Translations under genes and position numbers: made by a program
Part shown: positions 1 to 9,220 of the stretch, one piece after another
How the letters are laid out: the number at the start of each line of letters is the position of its first letter
How positions within the stretch are numbered: position 1 is the stretch's first letter
Assembly (NCBI RefSeq): GCF_000761485.1
Contig: NZ_JPMX01000118.1
Coordinates: 223,370 to 287,369 of the forward strand
DNA length: 64,000 nt
Source of the DNA: Modestobacter caceresii
GTDB lineage: Bacteria; Actinomycetota; Actinomycetes; Mycobacteriales; Geodermatophilaceae
Direction: 5' to 3'
Notes under the pieces: model-generated
The model's input: only the letters and a program-made list of their open reading frames with translations
The model's database searches: none
Told to the model about the DNA's origin: nothing

Positions 1-174
1 GCGGCCCTGCGCCGGGTCGGGCAGCGACCGGGCCAGGTGGCCCCGGTCGTGGGCAGTGCGGGACAGCAGCGGGACCTCGGTGACCGCGCCGGCGTGCCGG
101 TCCTCCGGCCAGTCACCGCGGGCCGGCGGCGGCGGGTTGTCGGCCGGGGTGCTGCCGCCGGGTGGGACGCTCAC
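1..174 (-). CDS. nudC: NudC-like NAD(+) diphosphatase (NUDIX), N-terminal fragment
   Basis: Only the first 58 codons lie in the window; the gene continues past the left edge. The GTG start at 174 overlaps the TGA of the M16 gene upstream (GTGA, 4 bases), so it is the third member of that operon. After a proline-rich start the peptide reads VPLLSRTAHDRGH, which resembles the N-terminal domain of actinobacterial NADH pyrophosphatases (substrate NAD(H), or NAD caps on RNA). The NUDIX box and zinc-binding cysteines would be outside the window and cannot be checked. In mycobacteria nudC lies close to the adnAB genes, which fits this context. The identification rests on a short motif and on synteny. 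Confidence 0.5.
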   Translation of the reverse strand, partial: MSVPPGGSTPADNPPPPARGDWPEDRHAGAVTEVPLLSRTAHDRGHLARSLPDPAQGR

Positions 175-1556
175 GCGAGCGACTCGGGCACCGGCTCGAC
201 GGACGGGGCGGTGACCTCGATCGGGCCGAGCACGCGCAGCTGGTCGGCGACCTCCTCGGCGTCCCCGACGACGACCGCGGTCAGCCCGGCCGGCGACAGC
301 CACCGCCGGGAGGCCTCGGTGACCTCCTCGACGGTCACCGCGGCCAGCGCCTGCTGGTGCTCGGCGAGCCAGTCGGCGGACAGACCGGCACCGAAGAGCG
401 CCGACAGCGTGCTGGCGAGCCCGGCGTGCGTCGCCGTCCCGAGGGCCAGCGTGCCCAGCAGGTACCGGCGGGCGGAGTCGAGCTCGGCCTCGGTGACCGG
501 CGTCAGCGCCATCCGGCCCAGTTCGTACACGGTCTCGAGCAGGGCGGGGCCGGTGACGCCGGTGGCGACGTCGGCCTCCACGGTGAACGACGAGCCGGCC
601 ATCAGGTGCTCGACCGAGCTGCGCGGGCTGTAGGTGTAACCCCGGCGCTCGCGGATGTTCTCCACCAGCCGGGAGGAGAAGTAGCCACCGAAGACCATGC
701 TGGCCAACCGGAGCGCGGGCAGCTGCGGGTCGGTGCGGCCCGGCGCCGGTCCGCCCAGCCGCACGTTGGACTGCACCGCGCCGGCCCGGTGCACCAGCTC
801 CAGGGGGGCGGGGGCGAGCGTGGGCACCGGCGCGGCCGCGACCGCCTTGCCCTCGGCGACCCAGCCGGCCAAGGCGGTGCCGACGGCGTCGACCGCCGCG
901 GCGGGATCGACGTCGCCGACCAGCACGAGCGTGCTGCCGGCGGGCAGGACCCGCTCCCGGTGCAGCTTGCGCAGCGCCGCCGGGGTGACCGCCGCGACCA
1001 GCTCGGCCGCGGGCAGCTGCTGGGCGTACGGGTGCGCGCCGAACCGGCGGGCGGCCAGCGCCGACCGGGCGATGACACCGGGCTGGGACCGGGCGATGAG
1101 GATGCGCTCCCCCACCCGGGCTCGCTCGGCGTCGACCGGACCCGCCGGGTAGGTCGGCGCGGTGAGCAGCTCGGCGAGCACGTCCAGGACGGCGCCGAGC
1201 CCGTCGGGGAGCATCGTGGTGGAGAACAGCAGCCGGTCGGCGTCCGCCGAGACCGACAGCTCGCCACCGTGCGTCTGCAGCAGCTGGGCGATCTCCAGCT
1301 GGTCGTGCCGGGCGGTGCCCAGCAGCACGGCGCTGGCCAGCAGCGCGGTGCGGGCCGCGTGCGTGGCCGCCGACCGCGGGGCGGACGCGGCGAAGGGCAC
1401 CCGCAGCCGGAGCTCGACCAGCGGCACGCCCGGCCGCGGGACGACGACCAGCCGCAGCCCGTTCGGCAGCGTGGTCTGGTGCACCTCGGGCGCCACGGCG
1501 GGCCGTGGTTCGCCCAGCGGCGGCACCAGCGAGAGGTCCAGCACGGGGGCACTCAT
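171..1556 (-). CDS. M16 family peptidase-like protein, non-catalytic subunit
   Basis: A 461-residue protein with two M16 (pitrilysin/processing-peptidase-like) half-domains. The N-terminal half has the usual TLPNGLRLVVVP start but no HxxEH zinc motif where the partner protein has one. The C-terminal half keeps the RRGYTYSP segment, which carries the Arg/Tyr pair of the substrate-binding subunit in heterodimeric M16B enzymes. Its ATG overlaps the stop of the catalytic subunit by 4 bases, so the two are translationally coupled and probably form one heterodimeric zinc peptidase. Inference: subunit of a cytoplasmic M16B peptidase; its substrate is not evident. Confidence 0.85.
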   Translation of the reverse strand: MSAPVLDLSLVPPLGEPRPAVAPEVHQTTLPNGLRLVVVPRPGVPLVELRLRVPFAASAPRSAATHAARTALLASAVLLGTARHDQLEIAQLLQTHGGELSVSADADRLLFSTTMLPDGLGAVLDVLAELLTAPTYPAGPVDAERARVGERILIARSQPGVIARSALAARRFGAHPYAQQLPAAELVAAVTPAALRKLHRERVLPAGSTLVLVGDVDPAAAVDAVGTALAGWVAEGKAVAAAPVPTLAPAPLELVHRAGAVQSNVRLGGPAPGRTDPQLPALRLASMVFGGYFSSRLVENIRERRGYTYSPRSSVEHLMAGSSFTVEADVATGVTGPALLETVYELGRMALTPVTEAELDSARRYLLGTLALGTATHAGLASTLSALFGAGLSADWLAEHQQALAAVTVEEVTEASRRWLSPAGLTAVVVGDAEEVADQLRVLGPIEVTAPSVEPVPESLA

Positions 1557-2866
1557 CGGGCTGCTCCTCCGGTCGCGCGCAGTTCGAGGACGGCGGCGGT
1601 GTCCGGCGAGAGCCCGCGGGCCGCCGCCTGCACCTGGTCGGGCGTGACCGCGGCCAGCCGGGCGGCGAGCTCGCCGGCCAGCTCGGCCCGGCCGTGGATG
1701 AGCTCGGCGGAGGCGAACCCGAGCGTGCGGCCGAGCACGGAGTCGGCCTGCTGGAGCAGCTGCGCCTCGGTGCGTGCGGTCACCCGGGCCAGCTCGTCGG
1801 CGGGGACGCCGTCGGTGGCGACCTTGTCGACCTCCTCGTGCACCGCCGTGAGCACCCGGTCGACCGGGACGTCGGCCGGGTGGTGCACCTGGCTGACCAG
1901 CAACGTGGCGTCCCGGACGTCGAAGGGGTCACCGAAGAGGCCGAGGTAGGTGCTCTGCGCCACCGCGAGCCGGTCGGTGTGCAGCAGCCGGCGCTCGAGC
2001 CGGGAGGCGTCGCCCTCGCTGAGCAGCTCGGCCAGCAGCACGGTGCCCAGGTAGGTGTCCAGGTCACCGACCGGGTCGGGCACCCGCCAGCCGATCGCCA
2101 CGGCCGGCGCAGGCGCCAGGCGGTCCTCGACCACACCGCGGCGGACCGTGGTGGGCGAGGGCTCGCCGACGACCGGTGCCGGCGGGGCCGGGCGGGCGGG
2201 GACCGGGTCGAACCAGCGGCGGACCAGCACCTCGGTCTCGGCCGGGTCCAGGTCACCGCCGATGCAGAGCACCGCGTTGGACGGGGCGTAGTAGCGGGAG
2301 AAGAAGTCCGCGGCGTCGTCGACGGTGGAGGACTCGAGGTCGACGAAGGAGCCGTAGCCGTCGTGCGTGTTGGCGAAGCTCTCGAACGCGATCTCCGGCA
2401 GCTGCAGCCAGGGGAACGCGCCGTAGGGCCGGTTCAGCACGTTGACCCGAATCTCCTCCTTGACCACGTCGATCTGGTTGCGGAGGTTCTCCTCGGTGAT
2501 CGCCGGGGCCGCCATCCGGTCGGCCTCCAGGAAGATCGCCCGCTCCAGCGCCTCGGCGGGCAGGGCCTGGAAGTAGTTCGTGTAGTCCTGGTGGGTCGAC
2601 CCGTTGAAGGTGCCGCCGGCGGCCTGGACGAGGCGGGCGTGCTCCATCTTCGGCACGTTCGCCGAGCCCTGGAACATCATGTGCTCGAAGAGGTGCGCGA
2701 AGCCGGTGCGGCCCGGCGGCTCGGATCGCATGCCGACGTCGTAGAAGACGCTGACGGCGACGACGGGGACACTCCGGTCCGGCGCGAGGACGACCCGCAG
2801 CCCGTTGTCGAGCGTGAAGCGCTCCACCGGGTGCCGCAGGGTCAGGTCGGGCCCAGCTGCTGTCAC
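1553..2866 (-). CDS. M16 family zinc metallopeptidase, catalytic subunit
   Basis: A 437-residue protein. The inverted zinc motif HLFEH is at residues 58-62, and the distal glutamate ligand is in KEEIR at about 137-138, so the active site is complete. I chose the GTG at 2866 because the protein then starts a few residues before the conserved RFTLDNGLRVV strand and a GGTCGGTGG stretch precedes it. The frame stays open for 44 more codons upstream, but that part has no family resemblance. It is the first gene of the operon M16 catalytic, M16 non-catalytic, nudC-like. Known members of this type act as heterodimeric peptidases; the physiological substrate cannot be read from sequence. Confidence 0.88.
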   Translation of the reverse strand: MTAAGPDLTLRHPVERFTLDNGLRVVLAPDRSVPVVAVSVFYDVGMRSEPPGRTGFAHLFEHMMFQGSANVPKMEHARLVQAAGGTFNGSTHQDYTNYFQALPAEALERAIFLEADRMAAPAITEENLRNQIDVVKEEIRVNVLNRPYGAFPWLQLPEIAFESFANTHDGYGSFVDLESSTVDDAADFFSRYYAPSNAVLCIGGDLDPAETEVLVRRWFDPVPARPAPPAPVVGEPSPTTVRRGVVEDRLAPAPAVAIGWRVPDPVGDLDTYLGTVLLAELLSEGDASRLERRLLHTDRLAVAQSTYLGLFGDPFDVRDATLLVSQVHHPADVPVDRVLTAVHEEVDKVATDGVPADELARVTARTEAQLLQQADSVLGRTLGFASAELIHGRAELAGELAARLAAVTPDQVQAAARGLSPDTAAVLELRATGGAAR

Positions 2867-3031
2867 GCCACCGACCCTAACCGCGCCGGACGACACGCCG
2901 CAGACGGGGACGGCCGAGCTCCCCCGGCCGGGCCAGTGCCACCCGGGTCGGCCGGGCAGGCGACCCGGGGCCGGCTCAGCGCGGTCGGCGCACGCCACCT
3001 GGCCGCAGTCCGGCCCGGAGGACCACGGCCG

Positions 3032-3955
3032 TCACAGCACGTCGACATCGGCGAGCACCCGGTCGATGGCCCCGTACAGCTCGGCGTGCGTGTTCGGGAC
3101 GGACAGGTAGAGCAGCGCGGGCGCGGGCCGGCCGACGTCGACCAGCAGCAGCGCGGCCCGCTCGCCGCTGGCGTCGTAGCCCTCGGCGTCCCAGGTGAGG
3201 TCGAACTCGACGACCCAGGCCGCCGCCCCGTCGACGGTCACCGCCTCGTCGCGGCGGACCTCGCGCTCGTTGGGCTCCGGGTAGTAGCGGGAGCGCACCG
3301 AGTCGGCCACGGCGGTGGCCGTGGACTGCAGGGTGCCGGGGCCGGCCCACCCGTAGAAGGGGGCGAGCGGCCCCGAGGTGCACTGGGCGATGAAGACCCC
3401 GCTCGCGCCGGGCAGGTCGTCCTGGGTGACGAAGTACTGGCCGGCGACCGCAGCCATCTCCAGCTGCACGCCGCGGTCCCACTCGAACCAGCCGGCGCCG
3501 AGGAAGGGGTAGGAGATGCCGGCGGCCTCGTCGATGATCCGCACCGTCCCGGGCGGGAACTCCTGGCCGGGCGCCGGGGCAGCTGCGGCCACCGGGGCCT
3601 CGTCGTCCGGCTCCGGATCGGTCCCGGAGCTCCCGATCAGCAGCCCGGCCAGCACCAGCACGAGCACCAGCAGGAACCCGCCCAGCCCGAGCAGCAGCGG
3701 GTTGCGGCGCGGCCGGGCCGGTTCGGGGCTCGCCCAAGAGTCCCAGGAGGACGGCGGGTCCTGCGCCGGCGGGGCCTCGAACGGCCGCCCGACGGTGACC
3801 CCCGGGCCGGCCGGGGTGGTGACGTCGGACCAGGTCAGTCCGTTCCACCAGCGGACCAGCCCCGAGGCGCCGTCCGGGTCGGGGTACCAGCCGGCCGGGG
3901 GCGCGCTGCCCTGACCGGTCGACTGCCCGGCCAGCCCGGGACTCGGCCCGCTCAT
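3032..3955 (-). CDS. DUF2510 domain membrane-anchored protein
   Basis: A 307-residue protein. Near the N-terminus, PPAGWYPDPDG followed by RWWNGLTWSD is the DUF2510 signature, a short tryptophan-rich domain common in actinobacterial membrane proteins. A proline-rich linker and one strongly hydrophobic segment (about residues 87-108, rich in Leu/Val/Gly) follow. The remainder, about 190 residues, is acidic and probably extracytoplasmic. No catalytic motif is visible. It starts with ATG at 3955 just downstream of the M20 peptidase gene on the same strand (22-base gap), so the two are probably co-transcribed. Function unknown. Confidence 0.75.
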   Translation of the reverse strand: MSGPSPGLAGQSTGQGSAPPAGWYPDPDGASGLVRWWNGLTWSDVTTPAGPGVTVGRPFEAPPAQDPPSSWDSWASPEPARPRRNPLLLGLGGFLLVLVLVLAGLLIGSSGTDPEPDDEAPVAAAAPAPGQEFPPGTVRIIDEAAGISYPFLGAGWFEWDRGVQLEMAAVAGQYFVTQDDLPGASGVFIAQCTSGPLAPFYGWAGPGTLQSTATAVADSVRSRYYPEPNEREVRRDEAVTVDGAAAWVVEFDLTWDAEGYDASGERAALLLVDVGRPAPALLYLSVPNTHAELYGAIDRVLADVDVL

Positions 3956-3977
3956 CGTCGGTGCCCTCCCCCGGCGC

Positions 3978-5399
3978 TCAGCGCGCCGGGAACGGGACGG
4001 TGGCCAGTTCGCGCCACAGGTGGGCGGCGGCCTCGGCGCCGCGGTACAGCATCGGCAGCAGCACCCGCTCGTTCGGCGAGTGGATACGGTCGGTGGGCAG
4101 CCCGGCGCCGAGGAACAGCAGCGGGGCGCCGAGGATGCCGGCCAGGTCGGCCTCCGGGCCGCTGCCGCCCTCGCGGGTGAACAACACCTGGTCGGCGTCG
4201 GTGTCGAAGGCCTGCCCGATCGAGCGCAGCAGCGCGTCCATGGCCGGGTGGTCGATGTCGCTGCGGCACGGGGCGACCCCTCCGGCCGGCACGTGGACGT
4301 CGGCCTCGATGCCGGCGGGGGTGTTCGCCTGCACCCAGGCGTGCACCTGCTCCCCGAGGTCGGCCGGCACCTGGTCGGCGACGAGCCGGAAGGTCACCTT
4401 GGCGTGCGCCTCGGCGGGGACGATCGTCTTGTGGCCGGGGCCGGTGTACCCACCCCACATGCCGTTGACCTCGGCGGTCGGGCGCGCGCCGACCCGCTCC
4501 AGGGTGCTGAAGCCCGCCTCGCCGGTGGCCACGCGGGAGGCGGCCGGGCCGGCCAGCCACGCCTGCTCGTCGAACGGCACCCGGCCCATCAGCTCGCGCT
4601 CGCGGTCGGTCAGCGGCCGCACCTTGTCGTAGAAGCCGGGCAGGGTGACCCGCCCCGACTCGTCGTGCAGCGAGGCCAACAGCTCGGCCATGGCGTGCAG
4701 CGGGTTGGGCACCGCGCCACCGAAGGAGCCCGAGTGCAGGTCGACCGAGGGTCCGCGGAGGGTGATCTCGGCGTCGGCGAGCCCGCGCATGGCGGTGACC
4801 GCGCTGGGGACGTCGGGGGCGGCCATGCCGGTGTCACTGACCACGATGACGTCGCAGGCCAGCCGGTCGGTGTGGGCGCGCAACAGGTCGGCGAAGTACG
4901 GCGACCCGGACTCCTCCTCGCCCTCGATGAGCAGCTTCACCGTGACGGCGGGGGTGTCCCGGCCGGTGGCGGCCAGGTGGGCGCGCATGCCGAGCAGGTG
5001 GAAGGCGACGTTGCCCTTGTCGTCGATGGCGCCGCGGGCGTGCAGCTCGGGGCCGTCGGGGCCCTCGACCCGGGTGGGCTCGAAGGGCGGGTGCTCCCAC
5101 AGCTCCGGGGGGTCGACCGGCTGGACGTCGTGGTGGCCGTAGACCAGGGCGACCGGCGCCGCGGCGTCTGCCGAGGGCCACTCGGCGAAGACGGCCGGCG
5201 CGCCCTCGGTCGGCCAGACCTCCACGGTCGGGAAGCCGGTGCGGCGCAGCGCGTCGGCCAGCCACTCGGCACTGGCGGCCACGTCGCCGGCGTGTGCCGG
5301 GTCGGCCGAGATCGACGGGATCCGCAACCAGGCGTCGAGGTCGGCGTGCAGGTCGTCGAGGTGGGCGGTGACGAAGTCGCGTTCGGCGGAGCTGCTCAC
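3978..5399 (-). CDS. M20 family metallo-dipeptidase
   Basis: A 473-residue protein with the dizinc M20 signatures in order: YGHHDVQP (first metal His and catalytic Asp), ARGAIDDKGN (bridging Asp), EGEEESGSP (general-base Glu with its metal-binding neighbour) and a C-terminal FTREGGSGPEADL segment. Length and motifs match the M20 dipeptidase/CNDP-like group, which cleaves dipeptides or deacylates N-acyl amino acids in the cytoplasm. The GTG start at 5399 leaves 61 bases to the divergent epoxide-hydrolase-like gene. The specific substrate is unknown. Confidence 0.9.
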   Translation of the reverse strand: MSSSAERDFVTAHLDDLHADLDAWLRIPSISADPAHAGDVAASAEWLADALRRTGFPTVEVWPTEGAPAVFAEWPSADAAAPVALVYGHHDVQPVDPPELWEHPPFEPTRVEGPDGPELHARGAIDDKGNVAFHLLGMRAHLAATGRDTPAVTVKLLIEGEEESGSPYFADLLRAHTDRLACDVIVVSDTGMAAPDVPSAVTAMRGLADAEITLRGPSVDLHSGSFGGAVPNPLHAMAELLASLHDESGRVTLPGFYDKVRPLTDRERELMGRVPFDEQAWLAGPAASRVATGEAGFSTLERVGARPTAEVNGMWGGYTGPGHKTIVPAEAHAKVTFRLVADQVPADLGEQVHAWVQANTPAGIEADVHVPAGGVAPCRSDIDHPAMDALLRSIGQAFDTDADQVLFTREGGSGPEADLAGILGAPLLFLGAGLPTDRIHSPNERVLLPMLYRGAEAAAHLWRELATVPFPAR

Positions 5400-5448
5400 G
5401 CCGTGGACGGTATCCCGCCGCGCCGACGCGACCGGGCGGGTGCCGGGC

Positions 5449-5454
5449 TAGGTT
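5449..5454 (+). promoter_or_regulatory. Leaderless -10 box (TAGGTT) of the 5461 gene
   Basis: TAGGTT fits the actinobacterial TANNNT -10 consensus and ends 6 bases before the ATG at 5461. No Shine-Dalgarno sequence lies between them, so transcription should start at or next to the A of ATG. A -35 box is not obvious. Confidence 0.5.
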
Positions 5455-5460
5455 GCCTGC

Positions 5461-6351
5461 ATGGCCGTGGGGATGCTGCAGGTGGACGTGGGCGACCTGA
5501 CCTTCGACGTGCGGACGGACGGGCCGGAGGACGGTCCGCCGGTGCTGCTGCTGCACGGCTTCCCGGAGACGTCACTGAGCTGGTCGGCGGTGACCCCGTT
5601 GCTCGCCGAGGCGGGGCTGCGCACCTACGCACCCGACCAGCTGGGCTACTCCCCCGGCGCCCGTCCCGGGGAGGTGAACGCCTACGCGCTGACCAACCTG
5701 GTCCAGGTGACCGCGGACCTGATGACCGCCCTGGACGTGCCGGTCGCCGACGTCGTCGGGCACGACTGGGGCGCCAACGTGGCCTGGGGCCTGGCCGGCT
5801 GGCACCCCGACCGGGTCCGCACCCTGACCGCCGTCTCGGTGCCGCACCCGACGGCCTACACGCTGGCCTTCCGTGCCGATCCGGAACAGAAGGAGCGGTC
5901 GGCCTACATCAAGCTCTTCTGGCAGGCCGGCAAGGCCGAGGAGGTGCTGCTCGCCGACGACGCCCGACGACTGCGGCGGATGCTCGACGCACCGGGCGTG
6001 CCCGCCGAGGCGGTCGACGTCTACGTGCGGCAGCTGTCCGCGCCGGGTGCGCTGACCGCAGCACTGAACTGGTACCGGGCGATGAGCTCGGCCACGCGGA
6101 TCGACCCGGTGGAGGTGCCGACGACGTACGTGTGGAGCGACGGCGACGTGGCCGTGGGCCGGATCGCCGCGGAGGCGTGCGCGGACCAGGTCACCGGCGA
6201 CTACCGCTTCGTGGAGCTGCCCGGGGTCAGCCACTGGGTCCCCGAGCAGGCACCCGAGGACCTCGCCCGGGCGGTGCTGGACCGGATCGCCCGGGGCGCG
6301 GCGAGCGGCCCGACCGCAAGCGCCGGGTTGGCACGGAACGGGCTCGGGTAG
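5461..6351 (+). CDS. Alpha/beta hydrolase, epoxide hydrolase/haloalkane dehalogenase-like
   Basis: A 296-residue alpha/beta-hydrolase fold protein. HGFPE forms the oxyanion region, and GHDWG holds an aspartate nucleophile as in epoxide hydrolases and haloalkane dehalogenases rather than the serine of esterases. The C-terminal GVSHWVPEQ supplies the catalytic His. The lid region contains LNWYRAM, typical of soluble epoxide hydrolases. It stands alone on the plus strand between the divergent M20 gene and the Mrp operon. Epoxide hydrolase is the likelier activity; substrate unknown. The ATG directly follows a TAGGTT box, suggesting a leaderless mRNA. Confidence 0.85.
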   Translation: MAVGMLQVDVGDLTFDVRTDGPEDGPPVLLLHGFPETSLSWSAVTPLLAEAGLRTYAPDQLGYSPGARPGEVNAYALTNLVQVTADLMTALDVPVADVVGHDWGANVAWGLAGWHPDRVRTLTAVSVPHPTAYTLAFRADPEQKERSAYIKLFWQAGKAEEVLLADDARRLRRMLDAPGVPAEAVDVYVRQLSAPGALTAALNWYRAMSSATRIDPVEVPTTYVWSDGDVAVGRIAAEACADQVTGDYRFVELPGVSHWVPEQAPEDLARAVLDRIARGAASGPTASAGLARNGLG

Positions 6352-6421
6352 TCGCGACCGCGTGACCGTGCCGCCGCGCCCAACTGCTGCAGCGGGCACC
6401 TGCCCGGGTGACGACTGACCG

Positions 6422-9220
6422 GTGCTCCTCGCCCTCGCCCTGCTCGGCATGCTCGCGCTCGCCGCGGCCGCGCCGCTGCTGGCCCGGCGTCTGGGCCGCA
6501 CCACCGGCTACCCGCTGGCCGTCGGTTACCTGGCGGTCGGGGCGCTGCTCGCCTCGGCCGCCCCGCGGGTGCTGGACGGCCGGACGGAGACCGCGTCGTG
6601 GGAGTGGCTGCCGTCGCTGGGCGTCTCGCTCTCGCTGCGGCTGGACGGGGTCGCCGGCGTCTTCTGCCTCATCGTGCTGGGCGTCGGCGCCCTGGTCATG
6701 GCGTACTGCCCCGGCTACCTCGGCGACGACGAGCCGCACGGGACCGTCTACCTGCTGCTGACCCTCTTCGCGACCAGCATGCTCGGCCTCGTCCTGGCCG
6801 CCGACGTGGTGCTGCTGTACGTCTTCTGGGAGCTGACCACGGTCTGCTCCTTCTTCCTGATCTCCACCGCCGGGGCCGCCGCTGCCCGTCCGGCCCGGCA
6901 GGCCCTGCTGGTCACCGCGGCCGGCGGGTTGGCGCTGCTCGCCGCGGTGGTGCTGCTCACGGTCGCCGCCGGGACGACGGACCTGGCGACGATCCTCGCC
7001 GAGCCCGACCGGGTGCTGGACTCCGGGCTGGCCTGGCCGATCGGGGGGCTCCTCGTCCTGGCGGCGTGCACGAAGTCCGCCCAGCTGCCCTTCCACTCCT
7101 GGCTGCCCGGCGCGATGGTGGCCATGACGCCGGTGAGCGCCTACCTGCACTCGGCGACGATGGTCAAGGCCGGCATCTACCTGCTGCTGCGCTTCTCGCC
7201 GCTGTTCGCCGACGAGGCCGCGTGGTCCACGGCGCTGATCAGCGTCGGCCTGCTGACGGCGGTGACCGGGGCGTTCCTGGCCCTGCGCGAGAACGACCTG
7301 AAGGGGATCCTCGCCTACTCGACGGTGAGCCAGCTGGGCCTGCTGGTCGCCGTCATCGGCGTCGGGACGCCGGAGGCACTGGCGGCCGCCGTCCTGCACA
7401 CCTTCGCCCACGCGCTGTTCAAGGCGACCCTGTTCATGCTCGCCGGGATCGTCGACGAGGAGACCGGGACCCGCGACATCCGGGAGCTCTCCGGCATGTG
7501 GCGGGCCATGCCGGTCACCGCGGCGACGACGGTGCTGGCCGCCCTCTCGTTGGCCGGGGTCATCCCGATGCTCGGCTTCGTGAGCAAGGAGTACCTGTTC
7601 ATGGGGCTGCTCGAGGCCGAGGGCGCCCCGTGGGCCGGCCCGGTGGCGCTGGCCCTCGGCGTCACGGCGTCGGTGCTGACGTTCGCCTACGCCGCCCGGA
7701 TCGTGCACGGCGGTTTCGGTGGCTCCGAACAGCACGCCGAGGTCTCCGAGCCCCCGGCGGCCTTCCTGCTGCCCGGGGCCGTCGCCGCGGGGCTCGGCCT
7801 GGTGCTCGGCCCCGCGGTCAGCGTGCTGAGCCCGATGATCGTCTCGGCCGCCCGCGACGTCGCCCCGGCCGGGGACCCCCCGGAGGTGTACTTCTGGCAC
7901 GGGCTCAGCCCGGAACTGGCCATGTCCGCGCTGACGATCGTGCTCGGCCTGGTCCTGTTCGCGTTCCGCGCCCCCGTCGACCGGTCCCTGCAGCGCCTCC
8001 GCCTCCCCGACGCCGGGCGGCTGTTCGACCGGGCGCACGACGGGGTGATCGCGCTCGGGCACGTGGTGGGCGGGCCGGAACGCACCTCCTCCCCTGCCGC
8101 CCACCTCAGCCGCCCGTTGGTGGCGCTGGTCGCGCTGGCGGTCGTGGGGACCGTCCTCGTGGGCGGACTGCCCGGCCGCGCCGACACCGACCGCCCCCTC
8201 GACTGGGTGGTCGCAGCGCTGCTGACCGTGGTGGTGCTCGCCGCGGTGCTGACCGGCTCGACCATGGCGGCGGTGGGCCTGGTCGGCGTCACCGGCCTGC
8301 TCGTGGCGACGTGGTTCCTGCTCGCCGGCGCGCCCGATGTCGCGCTCACCCTGATGCTCGTCGAGGTGATGACGGCAGTGGTGGCGGTCCTGGTGCTGCG
8401 GGAGGTCCCGGGCCGGCTCGTGCGCACCCCGCGGCGCGAGGCCGTCCCGGCCGCGGCGCTGGCGCTGGGCGCCGGCGTGGCCGCGGCGCTGGCCACCCTC
8501 GCGTTCACCGGTCGGCGGGAGCTCTCCGCGGTCGGGGAGCACTTCCTGACCTCCACGGAGGAACAGACCGGCGGCACCAACGTCGTCAACACGATCCTGG
8601 TCGACTACCGGGGCCTGGACACCCTCGGCGAGGCCGTCGTGCTGGGCACGACCGCGCTGGGCACGGCCCTGGTCCTCGGCCGCTCCGAGCGGCGCCGCGC
8701 CCCCGCGCCGGGGACGCCGGCCGGCCACCGGCGGGACGCCGTGCTCGAGGTCAGCAGCCGGGTGCTGGTGCCGGGCATGTTCGCGCTCTCGGCCTTCCTG
8801 CTCTGGCGGGGGCACGACGAGCCCGGAGGTGGCTTCATCGCCGCCCTGGTCGCCGGGGCCGCGATCGCACTGAGCCAGCTGACCTCCGGGCCGGACACGC
8901 TGCTGGGCCGGCTGACCCGGCCGGACCGGCTCGCCGGCGCCGGCCTGGTGCTCACCGTGGCCATCGGGGCACTGCCCACCGTGCAGGGCGAGGCGTTCCT
9001 GACCCCGGTCGAGCTCCCGCTGCTGCACGCTCTCGGGATCGGCTCCACGTTCCTGTTCGACCTCGGCGTCTACCTGCTGGTGCTGGGCCTCCTCGCGGCC
9101 GCCGTCACGCGGCTGGAGCACCCGGCCCTCGCCGACGACGACGAACCGGACCCGCCGAGCACCAGCTCCGCGGCCGTCGGTCCCCTGGTCGCCGGCCGGG
9201 TCCCGGAGCGGGCGCCGTGA
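6422..9220 (+). CDS. mrpA: Mrp Na+/H+ antiporter subunit A, fused to subunit B (MrpA-MrpB)
   Basis: A 932-residue polytopic membrane protein. The first ~500 residues are a NuoL-like proton-translocating module with family motifs such as ELTTVCSFFLI, LPFHSWLPGAM and the histidine-rich VLHTFAHALFKA. A middle part resembles the MrpA C-terminal segment (LMLVEVMTAVVAVL). The last ~170 residues (from about SSRVLVPGMF, with WRGHDEPGGGFIAALV) are an MrpB/MnhB domain. No separate mrpB exists, so A and B are fused. The GTG start at 6422 follows a 70-base gap. It is the first of six overlapping genes encoding a multisubunit antiporter that exchanges Na+ for H+ at the cytoplasmic membrane. Confidence 0.93.
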   Translation: MLLALALLGMLALAAAAPLLARRLGRTTGYPLAVGYLAVGALLASAAPRVLDGRTETASWEWLPSLGVSLSLRLDGVAGVFCLIVLGVGALVMAYCPGYLGDDEPHGTVYLLLTLFATSMLGLVLAADVVLLYVFWELTTVCSFFLISTAGAAAARPARQALLVTAAGGLALLAAVVLLTVAAGTTDLATILAEPDRVLDSGLAWPIGGLLVLAACTKSAQLPFHSWLPGAMVAMTPVSAYLHSATMVKAGIYLLLRFSPLFADEAAWSTALISVGLLTAVTGAFLALRENDLKGILAYSTVSQLGLLVAVIGVGTPEALAAAVLHTFAHALFKATLFMLAGIVDEETGTRDIRELSGMWRAMPVTAATTVLAALSLAGVIPMLGFVSKEYLFMGLLEAEGAPWAGPVALALGVTASVLTFAYAARIVHGGFGGSEQHAEVSEPPAAFLLPGAVAAGLGLVLGPAVSVLSPMIVSAARDVAPAGDPPEVYFWHGLSPELAMSALTIVLGLVLFAFRAPVDRSLQRLRLPDAGRLFDRAHDGVIALGHVVGGPERTSSPAAHLSRPLVALVALAVVGTVLVGGLPGRADTDRPLDWVVAALLTVVVLAAVLTGSTMAAVGLVGVTGLLVATWFLLAGAPDVALTLMLVEVMTAVVAVLVLREVPGRLVRTPRREAVPAAALALGAGVAAALATLAFTGRRELSAVGEHFLTSTEEQTGGTNVVNTILVDYRGLDTLGEAVVLGTTALGTALVLGRSERRRAPAPGTPAGHRRDAVLEVSSRVLVPGMFALSAFLLWRGHDEPGGGFIAALVAGAAIALSQLTSGPDTLLGRLTRPDRLAGAGLVLTVAIGALPTVQGEAFLTPVELPLLHALGIGSTFLFDLGVYLLVLGLLAAAVTRLEHPALADDDEPDPPSTSSAAVGPLVAGRVPERAP

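Noticed and set aside
6598..9216. Long plus-strand open frame running through mrpA in another frame (to 9591)
   Set aside because: Its translation is Arg/Gly/Pro-rich without any domain; only the part from 9217, mrpC, is real.
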